The position numbers were made by a program, and so were the translations under genes. A DNA stretch of 64,000 bases from positions 434,001 through 498,000 of the forward strand of contig CALOCQ010000002.1 of assembly GCA_942491885.1 (NCBI GenBank), in the 5' to 3' direction. Below the pieces are notes generated by a model that was not told the origin of the DNA, searched no databases, and saw nothing but the letters and a program-made list of their open reading frames with translations. This document shows positions 34,770-42,765 of this stretch, piece after piece (position 1 is the stretch's first letter; the number at the start of each line of letters is the position of its first letter). This DNA comes from CALBPI01 sp942491885. GTDB lineage: Bacteria > Pseudomonadota > Gammaproteobacteria > Steroidobacterales > Woeseiaceae.

Positions 34770-34845
34770 TGGTGCCGGCACACGGATTCGAACCGCGGAC
34801 CTACTGATTACAAATCAGTTGCTCTGCCAACTGAGCTATGCCGGC
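34770..34845 (-). tRNA. tRNA-Thr (anticodon UGU)
   Basis: Read on the minus strand from 34845: acceptor GCCGGCA, D arm GCTCAGTTGGCAGAGC, anticodon stem ACTGA/TCAGT with loop TTTGTAA (anticodon TGT), T arm CGCGG-TTCGAAT-CCGTG, acceptor TGCCGGC, discriminator A and an encoded CCA (34770-34772). All stems pair. It decodes ACA. In Pseudomonas and E. coli the birA region is followed by a tRNA cluster and tuf; here only this tRNA is seen. Confidence 0.96.
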
Positions 34846-34936
34846 TTTGTCACGAACGGACAGGTTGTCAGGCGACAACGCTGCGTAGTGTAGTCCGCAG
34901 CGACGTATTTCGCTAGTCGCCGGCTGGTATTTTCGC

Positions 34937-35629
34937 CTAATTCTGTGGGCAGCTGGCGCGGTCGCCCAGCAGCACCTTGTCCTCGCCGTAGGACTCGACC
35001 AGTGCGCTGCCCTGCTCGCCTTGCTGCAAACGCAGGTCGAGCCAGAACACGGTGGACTGGCGGTAACGGTCGTCCATGCGCGCCTCGATGCCGATCGACT
35101 TGGCCCGCAGCTCGGTGCGCTCGGCACCATCGAGGCTTGAGAAAATGCCGAGCGAGATAACGTCTTCACCGGGGTTGCCACCGATCAGGTAGGCCTCCTT
35201 GATGCCGCCATCCTGCAGCTTGGCGAGTAGCGCACGGGCCTGCGACCGCGTCGCTATGCTGTCGACATACACCCAATGACCGACGAACAGATTGCCTTGT
35301 GCGGCGCGCTGCACAACATCGGCATTGCCCGAGCGCAGCGCACGCAACTCGGCCTGGGCGTCTTCCACTTCGGTAAACGGCCCGATGCTGACGCAGATAC
35401 GCCCGATGCTCGCCACAACCGCCTTGGCCGGTGCGTCGGGGACGCTATCGAGCGCCGCTGTCGGCACGACCGGCAGCTCCGGCACGGCGTCACCGATAAG
35501 CTCGACGCGCTCGCCGATTTCTTCGGGATCAATAATCGTCACGCCGACCGGCTCGGGCTCGCGCACCCAGAACTGCCATCCGAAAAACAGCACGTTCGCA
35601 ATCACCAGCATGAAGAAAAGGTTTCTCAC
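34937..35629 (-). CDS. SPOR-domain membrane protein
   Basis: 230 residues. A single N-terminal membrane helix (MRNLFFMLVIANVLFFGWQF) is followed by a Pro/Val/Glu-rich linker and a C-terminal region with a SPOR-like fold (about residues 75-155: ICVSIGPFTEVEDAQAELRAL, HWVYVDSIATRSQARALLAKL, LGIFSSLDGAERTELRAKSIG, given as separate pieces). SPOR domains bind denuded peptidoglycan at the septum. It is coupled by a 4-bp overlap to coaX, the same neighbour it has in Pseudomonas. Confidence 0.85.
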   Translation of the reverse strand: MRNLFFMLVIANVLFFGWQFWVREPEPVGVTIIDPEEIGERVELIGDAVPELPVVPTAALDSVPDAPAKAVVASIGRICVSIGPFTEVEDAQAELRALRSGNADVVQRAAQGNLFVGHWVYVDSIATRSQARALLAKLQDGGIKEAYLIGGNPGEDVISLGIFSSLDGAERTELRAKSIGIEARMDDRYRQSTVFWLDLRLQQGEQGSALVESYGEDKVLLGDRASCPQN

Positions 35630-36372
35630 TCGGCAAGCTCCGCGTAAATCGCCAGACCGTCGAGAACAAGATTAGCGCGGTAGGACGACTCGCGCGACAG
35701 CTTTTGTGCGAGCAGCAAACCGTCGCCGCCGGTGAAGAGAATCGTCATCGGTCCGACCTGCAGGTCCGTGTCGCGCGCGAGCTGCATTGCCGCGCGCTCG
35801 ATGCTGCCGATGAGCGCCGTGAGCGCGCCGTTGCGCACAGCCTCGCTGGTTGAATCACCGAACTGCTCGGCCGGCGGCGTGGACTCATCGACGCGAATAT
35901 TTGCGGTGCGCCGGGTCAGCGCGCGCTGCATCATCGCCAGCCCGGGAATAATGTAGCCGCCCAGATGCTGCTCAGGACTCGCGAGCGCATCGATGGTCAT
36001 AGCGGTGCCGGCATCAACGACCAGACATGGCGTAGTGGTCTCCCGGCTAGCCGCGAGAACCGCCATCCAGCGGTCGACGCCCAGCCTGTCCGGCTGCGCG
36101 TAGCCGCAGCGCACGCCGGCATGCTCGGCGGCGGTCACCGCCAGCTCAAGCCCGACATCGGCGGTTTCGCGAATCGCTTTGCCGACCCGAATACCCAGCC
36201 CCTCGCCGGCCACGTTGCAGGCGATCGCCCGCTCGACACCGCGCGCGAATGCCCATCGCACCGGGTCGTCAACAATCTCATGAGCCAAAGCGCCGGTCTC
36301 GGTAATGCGGCCCTGCTCCCACAGGCCCCACTTACAGCGCGAGTTACCAATGTCGAGCAAAAGCGTCGTCAT
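35626..36372 (-). CDS. coaX: Type III pantothenate kinase
   Basis: 248 residues from the ATG at 36372, which overlaps the birA stop (ATGA). It phosphorylates pantothenate, the first step of coenzyme A synthesis, in the cytosol. Motifs are TLLLDIGNSRCKWG (phosphate-binding loop with catalytic Asp), CGYAQPDRLGVDRWMAVLAA (PDRLGxDR motif), LVVDAGTAMTID, GGYIIPGLAMM, and the C-terminal TGGDG. Operon with birA upstream and the SPOR gene downstream. Confidence 0.95.
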   Translation of the reverse strand: MTTLLLDIGNSRCKWGLWEQGRITETGALAHEIVDDPVRWAFARGVERAIACNVAGEGLGIRVGKAIRETADVGLELAVTAAEHAGVRCGYAQPDRLGVDRWMAVLAASRETTTPCLVVDAGTAMTIDALASPEQHLGGYIIPGLAMMQRALTRRTANIRVDESTPPAEQFGDSTSEAVRNGALTALIGSIERAAMQLARDTDLQVGPMTILFTGGDGLLLAQKLSRESSYRANLVLDGLAIYAELAE

Positions 36373-37175
36373 TGCGCCGACCACGCCAGCGGTTTCAGCT
36401 CACCGCTGCCCAGCGAACGCTGCTTGCCGTCGCTCATGCCGATAACCTCCAGCTGGCCGGTTGCGTCGACGTCGCCGCAGCGCATCATCTCGCCGTCCAG
36501 CTCGGCGACGCGGTCACGCAACCAATGGCGGCGGTTAAACGCGTCGATGGATTGCCTGAGCAGATCGGCGTCATAGCCGGCCATGCAGTCAAGTACGGCT
36601 GCCAGCACGGCGCCGGCCAGCGTCGGCAATGTGATGTCGACACTTGCCGAATTCAGGTCAACCACGCCGCGCGCCCAGCTGTGGCTGGTGTCGTCGAGCG
36701 AGAAGCCGTCGGGCAGCATCATGTTGACACCGATGCCGGCCACGACGCGAAAGCCACCCTCCGCGGCCTGGCTCGACTCGACCAGGATGCCGCCGAGCTT
36801 GCGGTCCTGCCAGACGATATCGTTGGGCCACTTCAGCATGGCCTCACCGAGGCCCAGCGACTCGAGCGCGCGCGCCACGGCGACACCAAGCGCCAGCGTC
36901 AGCGAAGCGGGCTGCTCGGGCTGACGCGCATAGGTGTAGGCCACCGACAAGCACAGCCCTGAACCCGGCGGTGAGTGCCACTGGCGACCCTGCCGGCCGC
37001 GCCCGGCGGTTTGATGCAGCGCGAGCACCGCGTGCGCGCGGTTCGGCGACGGCGCCGGTTGCGCCATTAGCCAGGTGTTGGTGGAGCCAAGCTCGGCAAA
37101 CACCGTAATCTCACACGGCGTGTGACTGGCTTCGGCCGCGTGCGCCAGTGTTTCGCGAATCTGCTCGCTATTCAT
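36369..37175 (-). CDS. birA: Biotin-[acetyl-CoA-carboxylase] ligase without repressor domain
   Basis: 268-residue cytosolic enzyme that forms biotinyl-AMP and attaches biotin to BCCP (accB, in this window at 58138). Motifs are AELGSTNTWL, HQTAGRGRQGRQWHSPPGSG, LKWPNDIVWQDRKLGGILVE, GIGVNMML, and the small C-terminal SH3-like domain ending GSGELKPL. The usual N-terminal helix-turn-helix of bifunctional BirA is missing; the protein starts about 20 residues before the catalytic domain, so it should not repress biotin genes directly. It overlaps plsY and coaX by 4 bp each. Confidence 0.95.
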   Translation of the reverse strand: MNSEQIRETLAHAAEASHTPCEITVFAELGSTNTWLMAQPAPSPNRAHAVLALHQTAGRGRQGRQWHSPPGSGLCLSVAYTYARQPEQPASLTLALGVAVARALESLGLGEAMLKWPNDIVWQDRKLGGILVESSQAAEGGFRVVAGIGVNMMLPDGFSLDDTSHSWARGVVDLNSASVDITLPTLAGAVLAAVLDCMAGYDADLLRQSIDAFNRRHWLRDRVAELDGEMMRCGDVDATGQLEVIGMSDGKQRSLGSGELKPLAWSAQ

Positions 37176-37801
37176 TTACGACGCAGCAACATCAGGCGGT
37201 CGTTGCGAGATTCATTCCCGCTGCGCATGCGGGTGATATTCGAACGGTGCGTGAAGATAATCAGAACCGACATCACAAACGCATAGACGAACAATGGCTG
37301 CGCGCCGGGCAGCATGAAGACCGCGACCAAAACCCATGCGGCGACGGCGGTGAGCATCGTCGCAAGACCGACAAACCCGGTCAGCATAATCGTCACGAGC
37401 CAGACACCCAGCAGTGGTGCCACCAGCACCGGCGCGAACACCAGCAACGTACCGACGAGCGTCGCGGCACCCTTGCCACCACGAAAGCCAAAATAAATCG
37501 GGTAGCAATGCCCGATGACCGCTAACGCGCCACATGCATAGGCGAGCCACACGGGCGGCGCTGTCGCCGACAGCAAGGTCAGCGTCGGAATCAGCCCCGC
37601 GGCCACGGCCCCTTTGCCGATATCGATGATGATGACGCCGAGCGCAAACACCTTGCCCTGCGTGCGCAACGCGTTGGTGCCACCGGCGTTGCCGCTGCCC
37701 AGACCACGAATATCGACGTGCTTGAATTTGCCGAGGAACAGGCTGCCGCTGACGCTGCCCGCGAGATAGGCCAGCAACAGCTTGAAAATAATGTCTGCCA
37801 T
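37172..37801 (-). CDS. plsY: Acyl-phosphate:glycerol-3-phosphate acyltransferase
   Basis: 209 residues from the ATG at 37801; the longer frame to 37855 adds a non-homologous leader. Inner membrane enzyme making lysophosphatidate from acyl-phosphate. The three active-site motifs are visible: LAGSVSGSLFLGKF, RGLGSGNAGGTNALRTQGK and GHCYPIYFGFRGGKGAAT. About five membrane helices and the usual length. It heads the operon plsY-birA-coaX-SPOR gene. Confidence 0.95.
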   Translation of the reverse strand: MADIIFKLLLAYLAGSVSGSLFLGKFKHVDIRGLGSGNAGGTNALRTQGKVFALGVIIIDIGKGAVAAGLIPTLTLLSATAPPVWLAYACGALAVIGHCYPIYFGFRGGKGAATLVGTLLVFAPVLVAPLLGVWLVTIMLTGFVGLATMLTAVAAWVLVAVFMLPGAQPLFVYAFVMSVLIIFTHRSNITRMRSGNESRNDRLMLLRRK

Positions 37802-37885
37802 GGCGCGATTATCCCACAGCGACGAGGCTGACGGTAATGGCGCGTGCGCCGCCACGCGCGCTCGTCGGATCCGCCAATGAGCCGG

Positions 37886-38806
37886 TCAGGAGGACGCCGC
37901 GTCGTTTGGTCCGCGGGCCTTTGGCTCGCGACGCTTGCGTGCACCGAAGTAAATTGCTGCGAGCGCCAGTGCGGCCCCGACGAGTTCGAGGGGCGTCACG
38001 GCGCGCTGGAAAATCAGTACATCCCAGACAAAGCTGAGCAGCGGTTGTAATAGCAGCGACAAGCCGATTAGCGCCGCCGGCACATGCGCAAGACTACTTG
38101 CGATCAGCAGCCAGCCAAAGATATGCGCAAACAGTGCATAGGCCGCCAGCCATCCTGCGTCACTCAGCGTCGGGATCGCCAGCGACTCGCCCTCGACGGC
38201 CGCGCCCGCCGCCAGCATCGCCGCCGCTGCCAGCGAAACGATCGCCAGCTCGCGCACGGGCAGTTCGCTCGGCAGCGAGCGCGCCAAGGACTGCGCATGG
38301 CGGAACGTCAGCAAGTAGGCGGCATAACACAATGCGGTCAACAGGCCGAAGATCACGCCCAGACGGTAGTCACTGCTCAGCGTCTGCCAGTCGAAGCCGA
38401 CGATCATCGCCAGCCCGACGAGCGCCACCGGTATCGACAATAGCTGGCTCAGGGACGGGCGCTGACCGAGCAAGAAGAAACCGGCCGCGGTCATCACGAA
38501 GACCTGAAAGTTCGCGAGCAACGTCGCCAGGCCCGGTCCTATGAAGCGGATGCTCTGGTGCCAGAACCACAAATCCAGCGCGAACGCGGCGGCGGCGGCG
38601 ATCAGCGTGACCAGTACGCGCGGTCGGGGCCAGCGCGCGCCGCCGCGTGCCAGCCACCAAAGCAGCAGGATGCTGCCGCCGATCGCAACGCGGTAGAACG
38701 CACTATTGGTCGATGACACCGACACCAGCGCAACGAACACCGGCGAGAAGCTGATAAGCGCGGCGCCGGCCAACAGGCGCAGGCGAGGGTTGGAAAACAT
38801 ATTCAT
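37886..38806 (-). CDS. EamA/DMT-superfamily transporter
   Basis: 306 residues with ten predicted membrane helices in two EamA repeats (about 8-135 and 150-285). Typical wording: SFSPVFVALVSVS, SAFYRVAIGGSILL, GLATLLANFQVFVMTAAGFFL and PAALIGLSLLLQPLLSFVWDV, written as pieces, ending with a basic tail (ARKRREPKARG). It is likely a metabolite or drug exporter; the substrate is unknown. It lies 84 bp upstream of plsY on the same strand and is separated from the TonB receptor by a terminator. Confidence 0.9.
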   Translation of the reverse strand: MNMFSNPRLRLLAGAALISFSPVFVALVSVSSTNSAFYRVAIGGSILLLWWLARGGARWPRPRVLVTLIAAAAAFALDLWFWHQSIRFIGPGLATLLANFQVFVMTAAGFFLLGQRPSLSQLLSIPVALVGLAMIVGFDWQTLSSDYRLGVIFGLLTALCYAAYLLTFRHAQSLARSLPSELPVRELAIVSLAAAAMLAAGAAVEGESLAIPTLSDAGWLAAYALFAHIFGWLLIASSLAHVPAALIGLSLLLQPLLSFVWDVLIFQRAVTPLELVGAALALAAIYFGARKRREPKARGPNDAASS

Positions 38807-38830
38807 GCGATACGCATCGAAAAGCCTGAC

Positions 38831-38858
38831 AAAAAAAACCCCGCCGGAGCGGGGTTTT
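38831..38858 (-). terminator. Intrinsic terminator of the TonB receptor gene
   Basis: On the minus strand AAAACCCCGC-TCCG-GCGGGGTTTT is followed by more T, giving an 8-base T run (the A run at 38831-38838). It lies 20 bp after the receptor stop. The A-rich left flank makes it weakly bidirectional. Confidence 0.85.
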
Positions 38859-38878
38859 CGTTTAATCGCAGCGCAGTC

Positions 38879-41575
38879 CTAGAACATGAACCGCGAGCGC
38901 AGATACCATTGACCGCCATTGAAGCCGAATGGGCTGGCCTCAGAGTACAACTGACCGAGGTCACCGGCACCCGGGTTCTCTTCCGGATAGACGTCAAAAA
39001 TGTTCGCTATACCACCAACAATTTCGATTCTGTCCGTCACGTTGTAACCGAGCTCGAGGTCAATAAGGATCTCGGCACCGATATTATCAACGGCGTTACC
39101 CGTGTCATCCCATGAACCGTAGTAATTGGCCCGTACAAGCGTACGCCAGTCACCCTGCAGGTGCGTCCATGTGATGTTACCGCGCAGATTAGGCAGCAAA
39201 TCCTCGATCGCTTTCACCCTGTCGGCGTCGATCGGGTTGACCGTACCGACACTGTCGACTTTCGTTTCGTTGTAGTTGAATGCAACGGTGATCTGCGAGC
39301 TACCGTCCAATGCATCGAAGCCGAACGTTCCGACGATGTCGACGCCGGTCGTGGTGGTATCGAAGCTGTTCGAGAAGAAACGGAATTGCGAAAGGTCATC
39401 CAGTCCAAGGAACTCCTGACGGTTAATGACACCGTCAGCGTCGAGACCATTCAACGCGGCTGACACCGTCGTGTAGTTATTACCGTTCGGATCCGCGAAA
39501 TTCAACGCATCGAGGAAATCAACGTTGGCACCCAGCGCGACACGGTCGCTGAGCTCAATGTTGTAGTAGTCGATGGTCCATGTTGCGGCACCGATATCAA
39601 ACGCGACACCGAAAGCAAGGTTGTCGGCTTCCTCGGGACCGAGCTGCGGTCGCCCGTTACCACTACTGGCAATAAAGTCGGCGGCAAGCTGACCTGCCGA
39701 TGAAGACAGTGGCAACGTGCCCTGATCGATCAGTACGCCGGCAACGTTTTGCGTTGTGACGTTGGTGATATTCGCCTGACCGGCCGTCGGTGCGTGGAAG
39801 CCCGTCGATATCGCGGCGCGCAAGCGCAGCGCGTCGGTAACGCTGTAGACACCGGCGAGTTTGAAGTTGGTCGTATCACCGAACTCGCTGAAGTCCTCGT
39901 ATCTTACGGCCGCCTGCATGGTCAAATTATCGGTCACATCAGCTTCGAGATCGAAGTAGAACGCGTTGCTGTCCTGCTTGGCTGATGTGTCGGTCGGAAA
40001 CCCGCCGAAGCCATTAGAGCTGGAAGAAAAGCCCTGGTCAGCCAGCGGGCCGAGCGCAAATGACGCGGGATCACCGGCGAACAGGTCAAACTCTTCCTCG
40101 CGATACTCGGCACCGAACGCGATGCTGAGGTCTGAGGCAAGGCCGACATCAACGCCATAAACGAGAGACGCGTTCAATACGGTCTCCGTCTGCTCCTGGC
40201 CACCAGGCGTAAAGTTACGCGGCGTAGCCGGGCCAAGCGACGCGTTGATCGTGTTGCGGATAAAGAAGTCGGTCCGGTTCGAGCCGCGCTGTGCGCTCAG
40301 GTCGTATGACAGGCCGTTACCGATGTCCAGATCGCCGCGAAGACCTACCGCGAAGGCAATATCTTCATTGTCACCGCCAAAGCGCGGGACGAAGCCAGCG
40401 GGGATGGTATTAGCGAATGAGAAACAATTCGCATTCGCTCCGACAGCAGCGAGAATCGTCGGATCCGGAATGACGCCGTCGAGCGGAATGCCTGCGGGGC
40501 AGTCACCGCCGACGCCGACTCCGTCCAGATCGCCAACCAGAACTGACGGTACGCCGGCGGGATCAGCGAGGCCGGTCAGCGGATCAACGAGCGGTCCACG
40601 GTAAACGCCCGCGCGCTGCTGGCCGACGGTTGGTCCGACAATGTTGCGGTAGAAGAAGCCGCCTTCGACAGTACGCGCGGCGTAGTTACCGAAGAAATAA
40701 AGTTCTGCGCTCTGATTTAGCTCGAATGCAGAGTTAACAAACAACTTAATATCGTCCGTCACATCCGGCTGACCCCAGTATTGAGGCACTTCGTCGGTAT
40801 ACGTATTGATTCCGGAGAATGGCGTAACGGGGGCATAGCCACCGGCTATCGCCGCTGCGACATCGTCGCGAACGACCGACCGAACGGTACCCTCAACATC
40901 GTTGAATTCGCCCGTCAGGTTAATAAAGCCTGAATTTCCGAGCGGCAACCCAACGTTACCAGCGATGCGATAGTTATCACCGTCGCCATCGAAGGTTGAG
41001 CCATAGTTGGCAATGACCTCAGCGCCCTGAGCCTCATCCCGGAGGATGAAGTTCAACACACCCGCGATCGCATCGGAGCCGTACTGGGAAGATGCACCAT
41101 CACGCAACACTTCGACCTGCTTGATCGCCAGAGCCGGTATTGCCGAGATGTCCACACCCTGGGCGCCATCCGAGATACCGCCGCCAAGGAACGAAATAAC
41201 AGAACCACGGTGGCGGCGTTTGCCGTTAACGAGCACGAGCACGTTATCCGGAGACAAGCCGCGCATGTTAGCCGGGCGCACGATAGATGCTGCGTCGCTG
41301 ATAGGCTGCGTATTCACGTCGAACGACGGCACCGCCGTTCTGAGCATATCCTGCACATCAGCAGATGGGGTCCGCGCGATATCCGCGCCGGAGATCACAT
41401 CGATTGGTACCGGCGAATCCGCTGCGGTGCGCGCTGCGCGCCGCGTGCCGGTGGTCACGATTTCTTCAATGACCTGACTACCCTCGTCCTGCGCATGGAC
41501 CGGTTGCGGCTGGATGGCTAGCGCTGGAACCAGCAGAAAAACAAGTGCGGCTTTGGTTGCGTGCCTGTGGGGCAT
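38879..41575 (-). CDS. TonB-dependent receptor
   Basis: 898-residue outer membrane active transporter. The signal peptide ends near QPVHAQDEG. The TonB-box-like EEIVTTGTRR is followed by the plug (about 50-165: SADVQDMLRTAVPSFDVNTQ, RPANMRGLSPDNVLVLVNGK, RHRGSVISF, GSDAIAGVLNFILRD) and a 22-strand barrel ending WYLRSRFMF with the terminal Phe. It is of the catecholate/oligosaccharide-type 'TonB with NG motif' seen in marine heterotrophs; the substrate is unknown. It is monocistronic between a terminator and the divergent sdpR-like gene. Confidence 0.95.
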   Translation of the reverse strand: MPHRHATKAALVFLLVPALAIQPQPVHAQDEGSQVIEEIVTTGTRRAARTAADSPVPIDVISGADIARTPSADVQDMLRTAVPSFDVNTQPISDAASIVRPANMRGLSPDNVLVLVNGKRRHRGSVISFLGGGISDGAQGVDISAIPALAIKQVEVLRDGASSQYGSDAIAGVLNFILRDEAQGAEVIANYGSTFDGDGDNYRIAGNVGLPLGNSGFINLTGEFNDVEGTVRSVVRDDVAAAIAGGYAPVTPFSGINTYTDEVPQYWGQPDVTDDIKLFVNSAFELNQSAELYFFGNYAARTVEGGFFYRNIVGPTVGQQRAGVYRGPLVDPLTGLADPAGVPSVLVGDLDGVGVGGDCPAGIPLDGVIPDPTILAAVGANANCFSFANTIPAGFVPRFGGDNEDIAFAVGLRGDLDIGNGLSYDLSAQRGSNRTDFFIRNTINASLGPATPRNFTPGGQEQTETVLNASLVYGVDVGLASDLSIAFGAEYREEEFDLFAGDPASFALGPLADQGFSSSSNGFGGFPTDTSAKQDSNAFYFDLEADVTDNLTMQAAVRYEDFSEFGDTTNFKLAGVYSVTDALRLRAAISTGFHAPTAGQANITNVTTQNVAGVLIDQGTLPLSSSAGQLAADFIASSGNGRPQLGPEEADNLAFGVAFDIGAATWTIDYYNIELSDRVALGANVDFLDALNFADPNGNNYTTVSAALNGLDADGVINRQEFLGLDDLSQFRFFSNSFDTTTTGVDIVGTFGFDALDGSSQITVAFNYNETKVDSVGTVNPIDADRVKAIEDLLPNLRGNITWTHLQGDWRTLVRANYYGSWDDTGNAVDNIGAEILIDLELGYNVTDRIEIVGGIANIFDVYPEENPGAGDLGQLYSEASPFGFNGGQWYLRSRFMF

Positions 41576-41802
41576 AGCGTTTTCTCCGTCTATAACTTTT
41601 AGGTGGCGAGATATCGCCGTTTCTTAAAATGTCTCTAATTGACAACGATGAGCAGGCAAAGCTGCATTCAACAGGCTACCAACGTTGCTAAACAACGACA
41701 TCTGCGCCGTACTATTGCCTTCTGACATAAAACTGTCAACGGTTTCGACTGTAACCAAACAGGCATGGCCGGATTGATTCGATCCGAAGTAATTGCATTT
41801 AG

Positions 41803-41821
41803 ATGATTGCCTAACTATCAT
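41803..41821. promoter_or_regulatory. Candidate SdpR-type operator
   Basis: ATGATTG-CCTAA-CTATCAT: two 7-bp arms match at 6 of 7 positions. It ends 6 bp before the ATG of the ArsR/SdpR-type gene, where an autorepressor of this family would be expected to bind. The regulator assignment is inference from position. Confidence 0.45.
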
Positions 41822-41827
41822 ACAGTC

Positions 41828-42118
41828 ATGTCACGACAATCCTTATTCAAAGCGCTAGCGGACCCGACACGACGGGAAATCCTCCGTGTACTGCGCGGCG
41901 GCTCGCTACCCGCCGGCGAAATTGCGGAGCGCTTCCCGATCACCAAGGCGTCGCTGTCGCATCACTTCAATCTGTTGAAACAAGCCGAGCTCGTTCGCAC
42001 CGAACGCCGCGGCCAGCAGATCGTGTACTCGCTTAACACGACCGTGCTGCAGGACGCCGCCGGGGTCCTGATGGAATTGCTGAATCCCGAACCAGAGGAA
42101 GAGAATCATGACGCGTAA
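41828..42118 (+). CDS. ArsR-family regulator, SdpR-like autorepressor
   Basis: 96 residues from the ATG at 41828 (a start at 41807 would lie within the dyad). Winged helix: FKALADPTRREILRVLRGGSL, GEIAERFPITKASLSHHFNLL, ELVRTERRGQQIVYSLNTTVL, shown in pieces. There is no Cys pair, so it is not a metal sensor of the ArsR/SmtB type. Its overlap with a downstream SdpI-type gene marks it as SdpR-like; in Bacillus, SdpR represses sdpRI until SdpI sequesters it at the membrane. Confidence 0.9.
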   Translation: MSRQSLFKALADPTRREILRVLRGGSLPAGEIAERFPITKASLSHHFNLLKQAELVRTERRGQQIVYSLNTTVLQDAAGVLMELLNPEPEEENHDA

Positions 42119-42758
42119 GACCGCAAACCTGATCTGCGTTGTGTTGGTCATCATCGCTGCAATCGCAAGCGTTCTGGCCTACCCAAATATGTCCGAGCAA
42201 GTGCCCACGCACTGGAATGCCGCCGGCGAGGTCGACGGCTATTCCGGCAAATTGACGGCAGTCCTGATAGGCCCGCTCGGCGCCCTGTTCATGTGGGGCA
42301 TCATGCTGCTGATCCCGGTGATCTCGCCCAAGGGCTTTCGCACGACCGAGTTCAGCGGCGTGCTCAACATTATCCAGGTCGTGCTTGTCGCGTTCATGAT
42401 CGCGATCGGCGGCATGATCATTGCCGCCGGCTTCGGCCATGAGCCATCGGTCAACCGGATAGTGCCGGTCGCGATCGGCGTGCTGCTGATCGTACTCGGC
42501 AATTATATGGGTAAGATTCGCAAGAACTTCTTTATTGGTATCCGCACGCCATGGACGCTGGCGAGCGACGAGGTCTGGGCCAAGACACACCGGCTGGGCG
42601 GCTATCTGTTCGTGGCCGCCGGTGTTGCCATCGTCGCCATGACGCTGTTCGGCTTCGGCATCGAAGCAATCCTGTTCACAACAATACCTGCAGCGCTGAT
42701 ACCGGTGGTCTACTCGTTCATTGCCTATCGGCGAATCGAGGGCTTCAGCGACGAATAG
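42108..42758 (+). CDS. SdpI/DUF1648 family membrane protein
   Basis: 216 residues, six predicted membrane helices. The N-terminal DUF1648 motif is visible (YPNMSEQVPTHWNAAGEVDG), as is the SdpI-type segment NYMGKIRKNFFIGIRTPWTL followed by VWAKTHRLGGYLF. SdpI in Bacillus gives immunity to the SdpC killing factor and signals through SdpR. No sdpABC-like toxin genes are in the window. The start lies inside the regulator gene (11-bp overlap), giving tight coupling. Confidence 0.92.
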   Translation: MTRKTANLICVVLVIIAAIASVLAYPNMSEQVPTHWNAAGEVDGYSGKLTAVLIGPLGALFMWGIMLLIPVISPKGFRTTEFSGVLNIIQVVLVAFMIAIGGMIIAAGFGHEPSVNRIVPVAIGVLLIVLGNYMGKIRKNFFIGIRTPWTLASDEVWAKTHRLGGYLFVAAGVAIVAMTLFGFGIEAILFTTIPAALIPVVYSFIAYRRIEGFSDE

Positions 42759-42765
42759 AGCAGAC

